Shown: piece after piece, positions 47,257 to 57,500 of the stretch
Layout of the letters: the number at the start of each line of letters is the position of its first letter
Position numbering within the stretch: the first letter of the stretch is position 1
DNA from: Phycisphaerae bacterium
GTDB lineage: Bacteria > Planctomycetota > Phycisphaerae > UBA1845 > Fen-1342
Reading direction: 5' to 3'
Assembly (NCBI GenBank): GCA_017999985.1
Contig: JAGNKU010000007.1
Span: 124,001 to 188,000 of the forward strand
DNA: 64,000 bases
The notes under the pieces: model-generated
Databases searched by the model: none
Seen by the model: the letters and a program-made list of their open reading frames with translations, nothing else
Told to the model about the DNA's origin: nothing
Made by a program: the position numbers and the translations under genes

Positions 47257-49812
47257 ATGAAGAACATACGTACCTTCGTCATCGTCCCCTCCCTTCCCGA
47301 ACTGCTCGAGCCGCTCCGCCAACTGGCTTACAACCTGTGGTGGACCTGGAACCCTACGGCCACCGACTTGTTCCGCCGGCTGGACGTGGACCTCTGGCGC
47401 CGGGTAGGGCACAACCCCGTGGCCCTGCTCTGGCAGGTCAGCCAGGCGCGCCTCATCCAGGCCGCCCGCGACGATGCCTACGTCGCCCAGCTCTGCCGCG
47501 TCATGGACAGCTTCTACGTGTACATGAACAGCCGCACCTGGTTCGACGAGCACTACCCCAGCGAACGGGACACCGTCATCGCCTATTTCTCCGCCGAGTT
47601 CGGGCTGCATGAGAGCATGCCGATCTACTCCGGCGGCCTGGGCGTGCTCGCCGGAGACCACCTGAAGTCCGCCTCCGACCTGGGCGTCCCCCTGGTGGCC
47701 GTCGGCCTGGCCTACCGCCACGGCTACTTCAAACAGCAACTCACGGAGGACGGCTGGCAGCTCGAGAGCTACCCCGTCCACGATCCCCACCAGTGGTGCG
47801 CCACGCCCGTTCTGACCCCCGAGGGCCATCAGCTCCAGATCAGCGTCCCGCTCGGGACCCACGCCGTGCACGCTGGACTCTGGCTGGTCAACGTCGGCCG
47901 CGTCAAGCTCTACCTGCTCGACACCGACATCCCCGACAATCCGCCAGAGCTGCGCGGCCTCACCGCGCGGCTCTACGGCGGCGATGGCACCATGCGCATC
48001 CGCCAGGAGATGCTCCTCGGCATCGGCGGGCTGCGCGCCCTGCGCACGATCGGGATTCACCCGCTCGTGTGCCATATGAACGAAGGCCACGCCGCTTTCC
48101 TGGCCCTCGAGCGCATCCGCCTCGCCATGCGCGAGCACAACCTCAGCTACCGCGAGGCGCGCGAGGCCGCGTTCGGCGGCAACATCTTCACCACGCACAC
48201 GCCCGTCCCCGCCGGCATCGACCGCTTCGATCCGCGCATCGTCGAGCAGCACCTCGGCTGGATGGCGCATGAGCTCGGCATCAGCATGCGCGACCTGCTC
48301 GCCCTCGGCCGCGAACACCCGGACCGCAACGAAGAGGAATTCTGCATGCCGCTGCTCGCCCTGCGCATGTCGTATCGCAGCAACGGCGTGAGCAAGCTGC
48401 ACGGCGACGTGGCGCGCGGCATGTGGCAGGGCTACTGGCCCGGCATCCCGCGCGAGGAAGTGCCCATCACCCACATCACCAACGGCATTCACACGCGCAC
48501 CTGGACCAGTCCCACGATGGCCGACCTGTTCGACCAGTACCTCGCCCCGGGCTGGGCCGAGGCCGACGAGCACGACCCGCTCTGGCGGCGCATCGCCGAG
48601 ATCCCCGACGCCGAGCTCTGGCGCGTCCACGTCCGGCGCCGCGAATGGATGATCGCGGCCATCCGGCGCCGGCTACGCGACCAGCTCAAGGGCCGCGGCG
48701 CCCCGCCCGCCGAGATCAAGGCCGCGGAGGAAGTGCTGGATCCGGAGGCCCTGACGATCGGCTTCGCCCGCCGCTTCGCCCCGTACAAGCGGGCCACGCT
48801 GATCTTCCGCAACCTGGAGCGCCTCGCGGCCCTGATCGGCAACCGCGAGCGCCCCGTCCAGTTCATCTTCGCCGGCAAGGCCCACCCCAACGACGGCGCC
48901 GGCAAGGAGCTGATCAAGCACATCGCGGTGATCTGTGCCCGGCCCGAGTTCCGCCGGCGGATCGTGTTCCTCGAGAACTACGACATCTCGCTGGCCCGCG
49001 TGATGGTGCAGGGCATCGACGTCTGGCTCAACAACCCCCTGCGCCTGCACGAGGCCAGTGGCACGAGCGGCATGAAGGTCCCCGCGAACGGGGGTCTCAA
49101 CCTGTCGTGCCTCGATGGCTGGTGGCCCGAGGCCTACAACGGCGAAAACGGCTGGGCGATCGGCGACGGGCGCGTCTACGACGACCTGGCCTACCAGGAT
49201 CACGTCGAAAGCGAGTCGCTCTACAACCTGTTGGAACGGGAGATCGTCCCCCTGTTCTACGAGCGCACGATCGACGACCTGCCGCGCCAGTGGGTCGCCC
49301 GCATGAAGGAATCGATGAAGACCATCGTGCCGGTCTTCAACACCAACCGGATGCTGCGCGAGTACGCCGAGCGGATGTATCTGCCCGCCCTGCGCCGCGT
49401 CTGCAAGGTGCGCGCGGACGATTTCGCCATGGCCCGCGCGCTGTCCACCTGGAAGGACCGCCTCCGCAGTCACTGGCACGAGGTGCGGGTCGCCGAGGTG
49501 CAGGCCCCCGGGCACCAGATCCTCAAGGTCGGCGACCAGCTTCCGTTGCTCGTCCGTATTCGCCTCGGCCCGATTCCCCCCGAGGACGTCGCCGTCGAGG
49601 CCTACTGGGGTCCGCTCACCCCGGACGGCGAAATCACCAGCGGCTCAGCCGTGCGGATGAAGTACGCGCGCGCGGAATCCAACGGCGAGCACTGGTTCGA
49701 GGGCGCGGTCCCCTGCCAGGCCAGCGGCCGCAATGGCTACGCGATCCGCGTCGTCCCGTGCCACGAGGACCTGGCCGATCGCTACGATCAGGGCCTGGTC
49801 GTCTGGGGCTGA
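47257..49812 (+). CDS. glgP: Alpha-glucan phosphorylase
   Basis: A GT35 enzyme that releases glucose-1-phosphate from glycogen or maltodextrin. An N-terminal DUF3417 domain (LRQLAYNLWWTWNPTATDLFR) leads into the catalytic part with FSAEFGLHESMPIYSGGLGVLAGDH given here only in part, FTTHTPVPAGIDRF and FARRFAPYKRATLI. The PLP site is EASGTSGMKVPANGGLNLS, with the Lys that binds the cofactor. At 851 residues it is the long TIGR02094-type phosphorylase. ATG-47257 is preceded by GGAG; an in-frame ATG at 47200 is also possible. A C-terminal beta domain (SNGEHWFEGAVPCQASGRNGYAIRVV) ends the protein. Confidence 0.93.
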   Translation: MKNIRTFVIVPSLPELLEPLRQLAYNLWWTWNPTATDLFRRLDVDLWRRVGHNPVALLWQVSQARLIQAARDDAYVAQLCRVMDSFYVYMNSRTWFDEHYPSERDTVIAYFSAEFGLHESMPIYSGGLGVLAGDHLKSASDLGVPLVAVGLAYRHGYFKQQLTEDGWQLESYPVHDPHQWCATPVLTPEGHQLQISVPLGTHAVHAGLWLVNVGRVKLYLLDTDIPDNPPELRGLTARLYGGDGTMRIRQEMLLGIGGLRALRTIGIHPLVCHMNEGHAAFLALERIRLAMREHNLSYREAREAAFGGNIFTTHTPVPAGIDRFDPRIVEQHLGWMAHELGISMRDLLALGREHPDRNEEEFCMPLLALRMSYRSNGVSKLHGDVARGMWQGYWPGIPREEVPITHITNGIHTRTWTSPTMADLFDQYLAPGWAEADEHDPLWRRIAEIPDAELWRVHVRRREWMIAAIRRRLRDQLKGRGAPPAEIKAAEEVLDPEALTIGFARRFAPYKRATLIFRNLERLAALIGNRERPVQFIFAGKAHPNDGAGKELIKHIAVICARPEFRRRIVFLENYDISLARVMVQGIDVWLNNPLRLHEASGTSGMKVPANGGLNLSCLDGWWPEAYNGENGWAIGDGRVYDDLAYQDHVESESLYNLLEREIVPLFYERTIDDLPRQWVARMKESMKTIVPVFNTNRMLREYAERMYLPALRRVCKVRADDFAMARALSTWKDRLRSHWHEVRVAEVQAPGHQILKVGDQLPLLVRIRLGPIPPEDVAVEAYWGPLTPDGEITSGSAVRMKYARAESNGEHWFEGAVPCQASGRNGYAIRVVPCHEDLADRYDQGLVVWG

Positions 49813-49893
49813 GCCAGAGCGCCGTCGGCCCCGTCCCCAGCCGCACCACCGCGAGAAGGCGCCCGAACGCCTTGCCCAGCGGGGTGCGCCGTC

Positions 49894-51822
49894 TCATGGC
49901 ACCCGCGGTAGCCAGACCCGCATCGCGCCGACATCGCGATGACACCAGGCGTAATACGGCACCGCGACGAGCTTGACCGGTGCGTCCCCGCGCGTGGCCG
50001 TCCCGCGCAGGATCGTCACGCCGCCGAGCAGCGTCGGCACTGGTTCGGCCCGCAGCGCAGCATCATCGGGCAAGATCAGGTCCGCCACCTCGCCGCCGTT
50101 GTCCACCGCCTCGACGCAGTACATGATCGGCCCGCGCTGGAGCGCAACCCGGTCCACGTTGTCCTTCACCGCCGGATTGGCCACCACGCGTCGGACCGCC
50201 ATCGGCAGCGCCAACTCGACCCGGTCGCCGGCCTGCCAGGTGCGCTTCACACGGGCGTAGCCGCGCTCAACGTCGAGCGGAACCGCCGCGTCGTTCACGC
50301 GCAGGGTCGGCTGTGCCGCCGGCTTCTCGAGGAAGTGATACAGGTCGCTCGGCACCGCCTGGTCGCCGGCCCAGCCGGGAATTCGCACGTACACTGTGAA
50401 CTCGGCGGACTTCTCCGGCGTGATCGTCATCTGCACATTGCCGTCCCAGGGATACCGCGTCGCTTGCGTCAGCGCGACCGTCTGCCCGCCCAGCGGGATC
50501 TGGCCGCTGCCGGCGACAAACAGATTCACGTACACGGCGCCGTCGCCGACCGCGTACACGTAGCCGGGGACCGACGGCAGGAAGCGGACAACGTTGGTCG
50601 GGCAGCACGAGCAATCGAACCACGCCTGGCGCTTCGCCTTGCCATCCGACGCCAGCGGGTTCACGTAGAAGAAAAGGTCGCCGCTGAGCGAGACACCGGA
50701 GAGGAACCCGTTGTAGAGCACGCGTTCGAGCACGTCGACATACTGCGCGTCGCGGTGCAGCAGAAACATGCGCTGGTTCCACATGGCGTTCGCAATGGCC
50801 GCGCAGGTCTCGCAGTACGCCGTCGCGTTCGGCAGCTCGTAATCATCGCCGAAAGCTTCTTCACCACCGCGGGCCCCAATGCCGCCGGTCACGTACATGC
50901 GCTTGGCGACCATGTTCTGCCAGATGCGGTCGATGGCGCCAATGTAGCGCTCGTCGCCGGTCAGCGTCGCGACGTCGGCCATGCCGCAGTACATGTAGCC
51001 TGCCCGCACGGCGTGGCCGACGGGGTGGTCCTGCTCGAGCACGGGCTGATGGTCCTGCGCATACTCGCCGTACAGCTCGCGGTCATGGGCATAGCCGCGC
51101 TCGTCGAGGAAGAACTTCGCCAGGTCGAGATAGCGCCGCTCGCCGGTGAGGCGATAGAGCTTCGCGAGGCCAATCTCGATTTCCTGGTGTCCGGGGACGC
51201 CGTGGCGGGCCGTGGGCCCGAATTCGCGGGCGATGAGATCGGCGGACTTCAGCGCCACGTCGAGCAGCGTGCGCTTGCCGGTCGCCTGGAAGTGCGCGAC
51301 CGCGGCCTCGTACAGGTGTCCCATGTTGTACAGCTCGTGACTCTGGGCCAGGTAGGACCAGCGCGTCGCGCCGCAGCCGTCCGGCGGGTTGTCGGGATTC
51401 AGGCGGCGGATCGTGTACAGATAGCCGTCCGGCTCCTGCGCCGCGGCGATCTTGGCGATCAGGTCGTCGAGGTACCTATCGAGTTGCGGGTCCGCCTGCA
51501 CGGTCAACGAGTACGCCGCGCCTTCGATCACCTTGAACACGTCGGAATCGTTGAAGCGCAGGCCTTCGTGCTTGCCCGGCATGAGTCCGCCGGCCTTGGC
51601 GAAGTTGTCGATCCGCCCGGTCTCTTCACACTTCTTGAACGCAAAGGGGATCGTGACGCGGCGGTTCGTTTCCAGCCGCGGCGACCAGAACTCGTCCGTG
51701 AACTTCACGGCGGTGAACGGCACGGCGGTCACGGCCTGTGGTTTCACATCCTGGGCGCTGGCCAGTCCGGTTGCGCCGGCCGCACAGAGCACGGCCGGCA
51801 TGATGCGACAGAGATTCATCAT
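49894..51822 (-). CDS. GH127-type beta-L-arabinofuranosidase-like enzyme
   Basis: A 642-residue secreted protein with a signal peptide (MPAVLCAAGATGLASAQD). GH127 enzymes remove beta-1,2-linked arabinofuranose using a zinc-bound cysteine nucleophile. The zinc residues are all here: Glu338 and Cys340 in YCETCAAIAN, and Cys406-Cys407 in CSCCPTN, matching the Glu-x-Cys and Cys-Cys pairs of characterised enzymes. The (alpha/alpha)6 region is followed by beta-sandwich domains (FTVYVRIPGWAGDQA, RTWQAGDRVELALPM). GAGG precedes the ATG pair at 51822/51819. It is 10 bases downstream of the second DUF1680 gene, so they are co-transcribed. Confidence 0.9.
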   Translation of the reverse strand: MMNLCRIMPAVLCAAGATGLASAQDVKPQAVTAVPFTAVKFTDEFWSPRLETNRRVTIPFAFKKCEETGRIDNFAKAGGLMPGKHEGLRFNDSDVFKVIEGAAYSLTVQADPQLDRYLDDLIAKIAAAQEPDGYLYTIRRLNPDNPPDGCGATRWSYLAQSHELYNMGHLYEAAVAHFQATGKRTLLDVALKSADLIAREFGPTARHGVPGHQEIEIGLAKLYRLTGERRYLDLAKFFLDERGYAHDRELYGEYAQDHQPVLEQDHPVGHAVRAGYMYCGMADVATLTGDERYIGAIDRIWQNMVAKRMYVTGGIGARGGEEAFGDDYELPNATAYCETCAAIANAMWNQRMFLLHRDAQYVDVLERVLYNGFLSGVSLSGDLFFYVNPLASDGKAKRQAWFDCSCCPTNVVRFLPSVPGYVYAVGDGAVYVNLFVAGSGQIPLGGQTVALTQATRYPWDGNVQMTITPEKSAEFTVYVRIPGWAGDQAVPSDLYHFLEKPAAQPTLRVNDAAVPLDVERGYARVKRTWQAGDRVELALPMAVRRVVANPAVKDNVDRVALQRGPIMYCVEAVDNGGEVADLILPDDAALRAEPVPTLLGGVTILRGTATRGDAPVKLVAVPYYAWCHRDVGAMRVWLPRVP

Positions 51823-51832
51823 GGTTCCTCGC

Positions 51833-53893
51833 TCACTTCTGCGCCGGCGCCCGGGTGGCCTCCGGCACTACCCAGTCGTGCGCATCCGGGCCGTCGCCAA
51901 TTGTCGGGAACGACGCGATACGCAGCCGGGCACAGCCCATCGGGATCAACGTTACGGTTTCAAGCGGCTCCTTGCTGCGCGCCGGGCTGGGCTGCAGCAG
52001 GCCAACCAGGCCGAGCGCGTCTTCTTTCCAGGCCGGGATCCGCCGCGCGGACGCCCGGAGCGCAACCGGAGCCGCCTCGGCGGTGAACGGCAGGTCATCC
52101 TCGGGCCAGGCCTGGGTGAGCACTTCGAACGACGCCGCCGGTTCGCCGGCCCTCAGGACCAGGCCGTAGTTCCACGGCGTGGTCGGCAGGATTTCATAGG
52201 CGGGCCAGGCATCCGTCCCGCCGGCGCGCACGATCTGCTCACCGATCTTCAGCGCGTAGGTCAGCGGGCCGCGCGACACGGAGACGCTGTCCTTGTTTTT
52301 GGTCCAGCGCTGGAGCGTGATCGACATGGGCAGGCACAGTTCCACACGGTCACCGTCCTGCCAGGTGCGCTCGACCACGATGTACCCGCGCGGCGCCGCC
52401 GGCAGCTTCTGCGGCTGACCGTTGACCTGCACCTCAGGCGCCGTGCACCAGCCCGGGACACGCAGATACAGAGGAAAACGCACCGCCTGCCGGACCGCCA
52501 GGCGGATCGCAATCCGGTCGTCAAACGGGTAGTTCGTGTCCGTCTGCAGCGTCACCTCGCCGTCCGGCCCGACGCGCACCTTGGCCACAGCGGGCGCATA
52601 GAGCGCGGCCGCCACGCCGTTGTCCGGCGTCGCCAGCCACAGGTGCTCGACGAAGTACGGCCAGGCCTGGCTGACATTGTGCTGACAGCAGCGATAGCGG
52701 TGCGGGTCGAAGGAGAACATGTCGCCGTCGTTCTGAATGCCCGGGGCCTTGTTGCCGCGGTCGCAGCGCACGAGGTTCGGCGACGTCAGGTAGTGCAGGG
52801 CTTTCTGGTCGGCGGTCATGGAGGCGGGCAGCGAGTCGAAGGTCACCTCTTCACAGCGGTCGGCCCAGATCGGGTCACCGCAAATCGTGAGCAGCATCTC
52901 GAACGAGCGCATGTACTCCGCCCACGTACAGGTCTCGGTGCCCTGGCGCGGGTCGATGTAGCCGGGCCGCGCGTTTTCGTCTGCGCCGAAGCCGCCGCCT
53001 GGCACCTGGCCGTAGATGCCCATGACTTCCGCGTAGTTGCGCTCGGCGGCGCGGAGGAACTTCGGATCCTTGGCCTGCTGGTAGTACACCGCCGGCCCCC
53101 GGAAGGCTTGCGCGATGTTCACGCCATGCCAGTCGGCGACCCCGTCGGTCCAGTTTGCGGTCCGGCGATGGATCTTCTCCGCCAGCTCCAGGAGGTACTT
53201 GTCACCGCGGATGTTGTAGAGCCAGTAGACGTTGGCGAGGTTGTCGGCGGCGCGCTGCTGCTGCCAGAACGGGAGCAGAAAGTCCTGCTCCGGCCAGTCC
53301 AGCTCCCAGCGGAAGAAGCCCGCCATCAAATCGAGCACCCGTTCGTCGCGCGTGAACTCATAGTACGAGCGCAGGGCGTCGAGCATGATCATGTGCGGCC
53401 AGACATCTGGTTTGCCGTCGAGGCTCGTGAGGTTGGCACGCGGGCCGAAATAGCCGCTCTCGGCCTGACTGGACAGCACGCCTTCAATCCAGACGCGTGC
53501 TTCCTTGATGATGCGCTCGTCGCGGAGGATGTAGCCCAGATTGCCGAAGCCGCGCAGCCAGTACGGCACCTCCTCCCAGCCGAAGTCGCCCTCGCCGGTC
53601 GGGCTCAACCACGCGTTGTGCTCTTTCCTCAGGAACTTGCTGATTTCCGTGAGATGCCCGATGAAGCCCTCCGCCTCAAGCTCCAGTTGCTTGCGCAACC
53701 AGCCGCGCGGCTCGATCTGCCCCACCGGCAGCTTCGAGAACGGACTGGGCAGGAGCGGCGGCTGGTTATGCACGTAGTGCGTATTGGCCGACTCCACCGG
53801 CGGCGCCGCCACCACCGACACCGCGTCCTGCGCGCTCACCATCGACATCGTGATCACCGACAGCATCAGGGCACCCAAACGATACGCACACAT
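51833..53893 (-). CDS. Second DUF1680/GH127-clan secreted enzyme
   Basis: A 686-residue protein with a signal peptide (ALMLSVITMSMVSAQD). ATG-53893 is favoured because GGAG lies six bases upstream; the frame extends to 53989. The core has the helical GH127-like fold (WLRKQLELEAEGFIGHLTE, PYWLRGFGNLGYIL). Candidate metal/nucleophile residues are Glu320 and Cys322 in ETCTWAEYM and Cys402-Cys403 in YRCCQHN. A C-terminal beta part (YLRVPGWCTAPEVQVNGQPQ) is also shared. It is only distantly similar to the downstream GH127 protein; family GH127, GH146 or another DUF1680 group is possible. The pair probably acts on arabinose-containing plant or algal glycans. Confidence 0.85.
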   Translation of the reverse strand: MCAYRLGALMLSVITMSMVSAQDAVSVVAAPPVESANTHYVHNQPPLLPSPFSKLPVGQIEPRGWLRKQLELEAEGFIGHLTEISKFLRKEHNAWLSPTGEGDFGWEEVPYWLRGFGNLGYILRDERIIKEARVWIEGVLSSQAESGYFGPRANLTSLDGKPDVWPHMIMLDALRSYYEFTRDERVLDLMAGFFRWELDWPEQDFLLPFWQQQRAADNLANVYWLYNIRGDKYLLELAEKIHRRTANWTDGVADWHGVNIAQAFRGPAVYYQQAKDPKFLRAAERNYAEVMGIYGQVPGGGFGADENARPGYIDPRQGTETCTWAEYMRSFEMLLTICGDPIWADRCEEVTFDSLPASMTADQKALHYLTSPNLVRCDRGNKAPGIQNDGDMFSFDPHRYRCCQHNVSQAWPYFVEHLWLATPDNGVAAALYAPAVAKVRVGPDGEVTLQTDTNYPFDDRIAIRLAVRQAVRFPLYLRVPGWCTAPEVQVNGQPQKLPAAPRGYIVVERTWQDGDRVELCLPMSITLQRWTKNKDSVSVSRGPLTYALKIGEQIVRAGGTDAWPAYEILPTTPWNYGLVLRAGEPAASFEVLTQAWPEDDLPFTAEAAPVALRASARRIPAWKEDALGLVGLLQPSPARSKEPLETVTLIPMGCARLRIASFPTIGDGPDAHDWVVPEATRAPAQK

Positions 53894-54594
53894 GCGGCTC
53901 TCCACATGGCCACGTCCCGCACGTGGCACGAGTCTTGCGATTTCCATCACTTCGTGCGGCGCGGCCTGACCGCAGCGCCGATCCTCCACGGCGCCGCGCC
54001 CGTCACGCGCTTGCCGTGGTCCCGCAGGATAGCCGGAATCCTCGCTCAGGGGACCATCTGAAACGGCGACCGCCAGCCGTTCGCGGAGGCAGGCACCAGG
54101 CGAATGTCACCCACGTTGTGTGCCCCCAATGCCCGCAACCACTTGATCCGCTCGTCCGGCGTGCGGCGGGTCGCCGCGCTCCCCGGTGGGCTGCCGCCGC
54201 CCACGCGTCCCGCGCCGTTGAAACCGGGCCGGGAGCGTGAACCGCGCACAGCCCCTCCGCACACCCACTTCCCCCGACCCGCCGCGAAATTACGCTCCCA
54301 AACTGAGGCATCGGGCTGCCCGCAGGCTGTGTTCACCGCTGTGTGGCGCGCGCCACGCAGCGCCGACGGCTGGCATGATACGCTCGGCCGCACACGCCGT
54401 CGATGCGCGCGGCGGGAGCGATTATCGGTCGAATCGGCGCTGGGCGCCGCCACGACCGAGAAAACCGCATTCCAATCATCGCTGTAATCTGTTATTCTGA
54501 TGAGCGAGTCGGCCTTGACCCTCTTCTGACCGAAGAGGGAACGGGAGTCCTGTTCGTGCGTCTTGTACAGATCAGGCGCATAAGGAGCATCTCA
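53894..54594. other. Divergent intergenic region with possible gene remnant
   Basis: The 701 bases between the GH127 pair and the gingipain-like gene hold no complete convincing gene. On the minus strand a stretch ending at 54046 reads RIKWLRALGAHNVGDIRLVP and then ASANGWRSPFQMVP before a stop. It is protein-like, but there is no good start and no extension upstream. It may be the end of a decayed gene. A short hairpin at 54519-54539 lies in the leader of the plus-strand gene. Confidence 0.4.
54519..54539 (+). promoter_or_regulatory. Leader hairpin of the gingipain-like gene
   Basis: CCCTCTTC (54519-54526) and GAAGAGGG (54532-54539) form a perfect eight-base stem with loop TGACC, about 55 bases before the ATG. 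A role in mRNA stability or translation is possible but unproven. Confidence 0.35.
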
Positions 54595-57500
54595 ATGCGT
54601 TCGTTCGGGTGCCGTTCTATGCTTGGGCTCGTAGCGACAATGCTCGTCATGGCCGCGGGGGTGCCCGCCGTTGGTGATGAGCTGTCCCTGAACATTGGAA
54701 CCGACGGTGCTCTGCGCGCCACCGGGGGCAACGCGCCCACACCGCAAGTGATCGTCCGGGGCTACGATACTGAGAGCCTGGATGTGACTGTGCAGTTCCT
54801 GGGCTTGGACCTGGCGACGGAACTCACGGACCTCGGTGAGGTCATCCGCGTGAGCTGCCCGGACACGCCGCTGGCCGGCGCGGATGGCGCCCCGGCCCTG
54901 CCGGTGGTTCGCAAGCTCTTTGGGGTGCGCCCGGGGGCCCGAATCGACGTGACCGTCGACGAAGGCCCGACACTCTTCGTCGACCTGGCGGCGCTCGGGC
55001 TGCGGGGCGTCGTCGCTCCCGTGCAGGGGTATCCCAGCTTGGCGCCGGTGTCCGGTCAGGGCACGCGGCTGGACGCCGAACGGTACGCGGCGGACGCCTT
55101 TGAACCCGCGACCCCGGTGAACATCTCGCGCGTGGGTATCGCCCGCGGCCTGGAGCTGCACCTGCTCGAAGTGCGGCCGGTGCGGTACAACCCGGCGCAG
55201 GGCGCGCTTGCGGTCTGCCCGCAGATCGATATCGCGCTGCGTTTCGACGGCGGCGAGGACCTGAGCCACCTGGCGACGCCGCTTCCCGGCGTGGCGCAGA
55301 CACTGCTGAACCCCCCGCCCGTGCAGCGCGACCAGCCGGACCGCGCCAAGATCCTGCTGATCATCACTGCCCAGGACTTCGCCGGCAGCGCTCCCCTGAC
55401 CCAGTTCATTAATGCCAAGACCACGCAGGGTTACACCGTCTCCACATACACGGCCGTATCCGGCACGACGAACGTGACGATCAAGGCGTACATTCAGAGC
55501 CTGTGGCACACGGCCAACACGCCGGACTATGTGCTGATCGTGGGCGACGCCATCAGCAGCGCCGACGTGGCCGAATCCGAGACCATTCCAGTCTGGCGCG
55601 GCGGCGGCTCCAAGTTCAACTACACCGACGTGCCCTACGTGTGTCTGGACGCCGGAGACGACTGGATGCCCGACGTTCCACTCGGCCGCTTTCCGGTCGC
55701 CACGGTGGGCGAACTGCAGGCCATCGTGGACAAGGTGCTCTACGTGGAATCCGGCGCGTTCGCCGACCCAGACTACCTGAAGCGCGCGGCGTTCATCGCG
55801 GGCGTCGATCCGTACGCCGACGCCGAAACCTTGCACAACTACATCATCCTGACGTACATGCTTCCAAACAGCATCACGTCCAACCGCGTGTATGCGCTCA
55901 GCTACGGCGCCGACACGCAGGACGTGGCGGACGCGTTCAACGAGGGCATCTTCCTGGGCTCCTACTTTGGCCACGCCACCGCGACCGGCGGCTGGGGCAG
56001 CCCGGTCTTCGGCTACGGCGACATCGACAATCTCACGAACGCACAACTCTATCCCTTCCTGGTGAATTTCAGTTGCAGTTCGGCCGGCATCCACTATGTC
56101 GGCAGTCTGGGCTGCAATGAAAAATGGATGACGGTCGCGAACAAGGGCGCCGCGTCCGCCTACGGCACGACGCGCGAGCTCGAGCCGTACGCCTGGTCCA
56201 CCTGGGGCAACCTGTACAAGTTCCTGTTCCAGGCTCTGTACAGTGACGGGACCCGGGAACTCGGCCCGCTGTGCCACGCCGCCGACCTCCTCTTCGTCAC
56301 GTACTACGGCACGAGCGACCCCGTGTCGCGCGATTTCGTCGAGGAATTCGTCATTCACGGCGATCCGAGCATGGCGGTGCCCGCCCCGCCGGAGCCGCCA
56401 CTGGGCAACTACCTGATCGTCGCCGCCTCCAACTACGTGAACTCCGCGCCGCTCAACCAGCTCATCGCGGCCCGCGAAGCGGACGGCTTCGTGGTCACCA
56501 CCTATGCTGTTCCCGCTGGCACCAGCCGCGATTCGATCAAGGCCTACATCCAGAGCCTGTGGGGCACGGGCAACGCTCCCAACTATATCCTCATCGTCGG
56601 TGACACGAGCGGCGCGACCTCCACCGCCACGACGATCCCGCACTGGGTCGGCGGCGGCAGCAAGGCCGCGACGACCGACCTCCCCTACGCCTGCATGAAC
56701 GGCAGCGGCGACTGGTACCCCGACATTGCGATCGGCCGCTTCCCCTGCACATCCGTGGCCCAGCTTCAGGCCATGGTTGACAAGACGCTGTTTGTCGAGG
56801 GCGGGTCGTACCCGAACCCCAACTACGTCCGGCGCGTGGCGTTCCTCGCCAACCCGGACACCTACAACACGGCTGAGCCGACCGCCGAATGGGTCATCTC
56901 GACCTACCTCGAACCGCGCGACTACGAGCCCGTCCGCATCTACGCGGCCCAGGGCGGCAACACGGCCGCCGTCACCGCCGCCGTCAATACGGGCTGCCTC
57001 TTCGTGACCTACATGGGCCACAGCGGCTCCAGCGGCTGGTGGGATCCAGCCTTCAACCAGAGCAACGTCAACGCGCTCACGAACGTCGGTCGCTACGGCC
57101 TCGTGTTCGGCTGGTCCTGCAACACGGCCCACTTCGACTACGACGAGTGCTTCGGTGAAACCTGGGTCCGCGGGGCCAGCAAAGGCGCCGCCGCCTACAT
57201 CTCGGCGTCGAACTATATCTACTGGGGCAGCGTCGAGGCCTGGCTGCCGTCCGCCATCCTGGAGAAGGCGTTCTTCGGCTCGTTCTTCGCCAAGGACATC
57301 TGGCGCGTCGGCCCGGCCTGGAACGAAGCGCTGTACCAGTTCCTCGATGAGTACGGCCAGCCCGCCACCCCCGGCGGCTTGCCGACCCAGAACGCTGACA
57401 TCATCCGCAACTTCTTCGAGGAATTCGTGCTGCTGGGCGACCCGGCGCTCCACCTGCCGCAGGGTGACGGCTTCGGCGTCACAGCCACGCCCGCCACGCA

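Noticed and set aside
49939-54061. Plus-strand open frames of 715 and 869 codons opposite the GH127 pair
   Set aside because: Both are shadows of enzymes with intact zinc-site residues and signal peptides on the minus strand.
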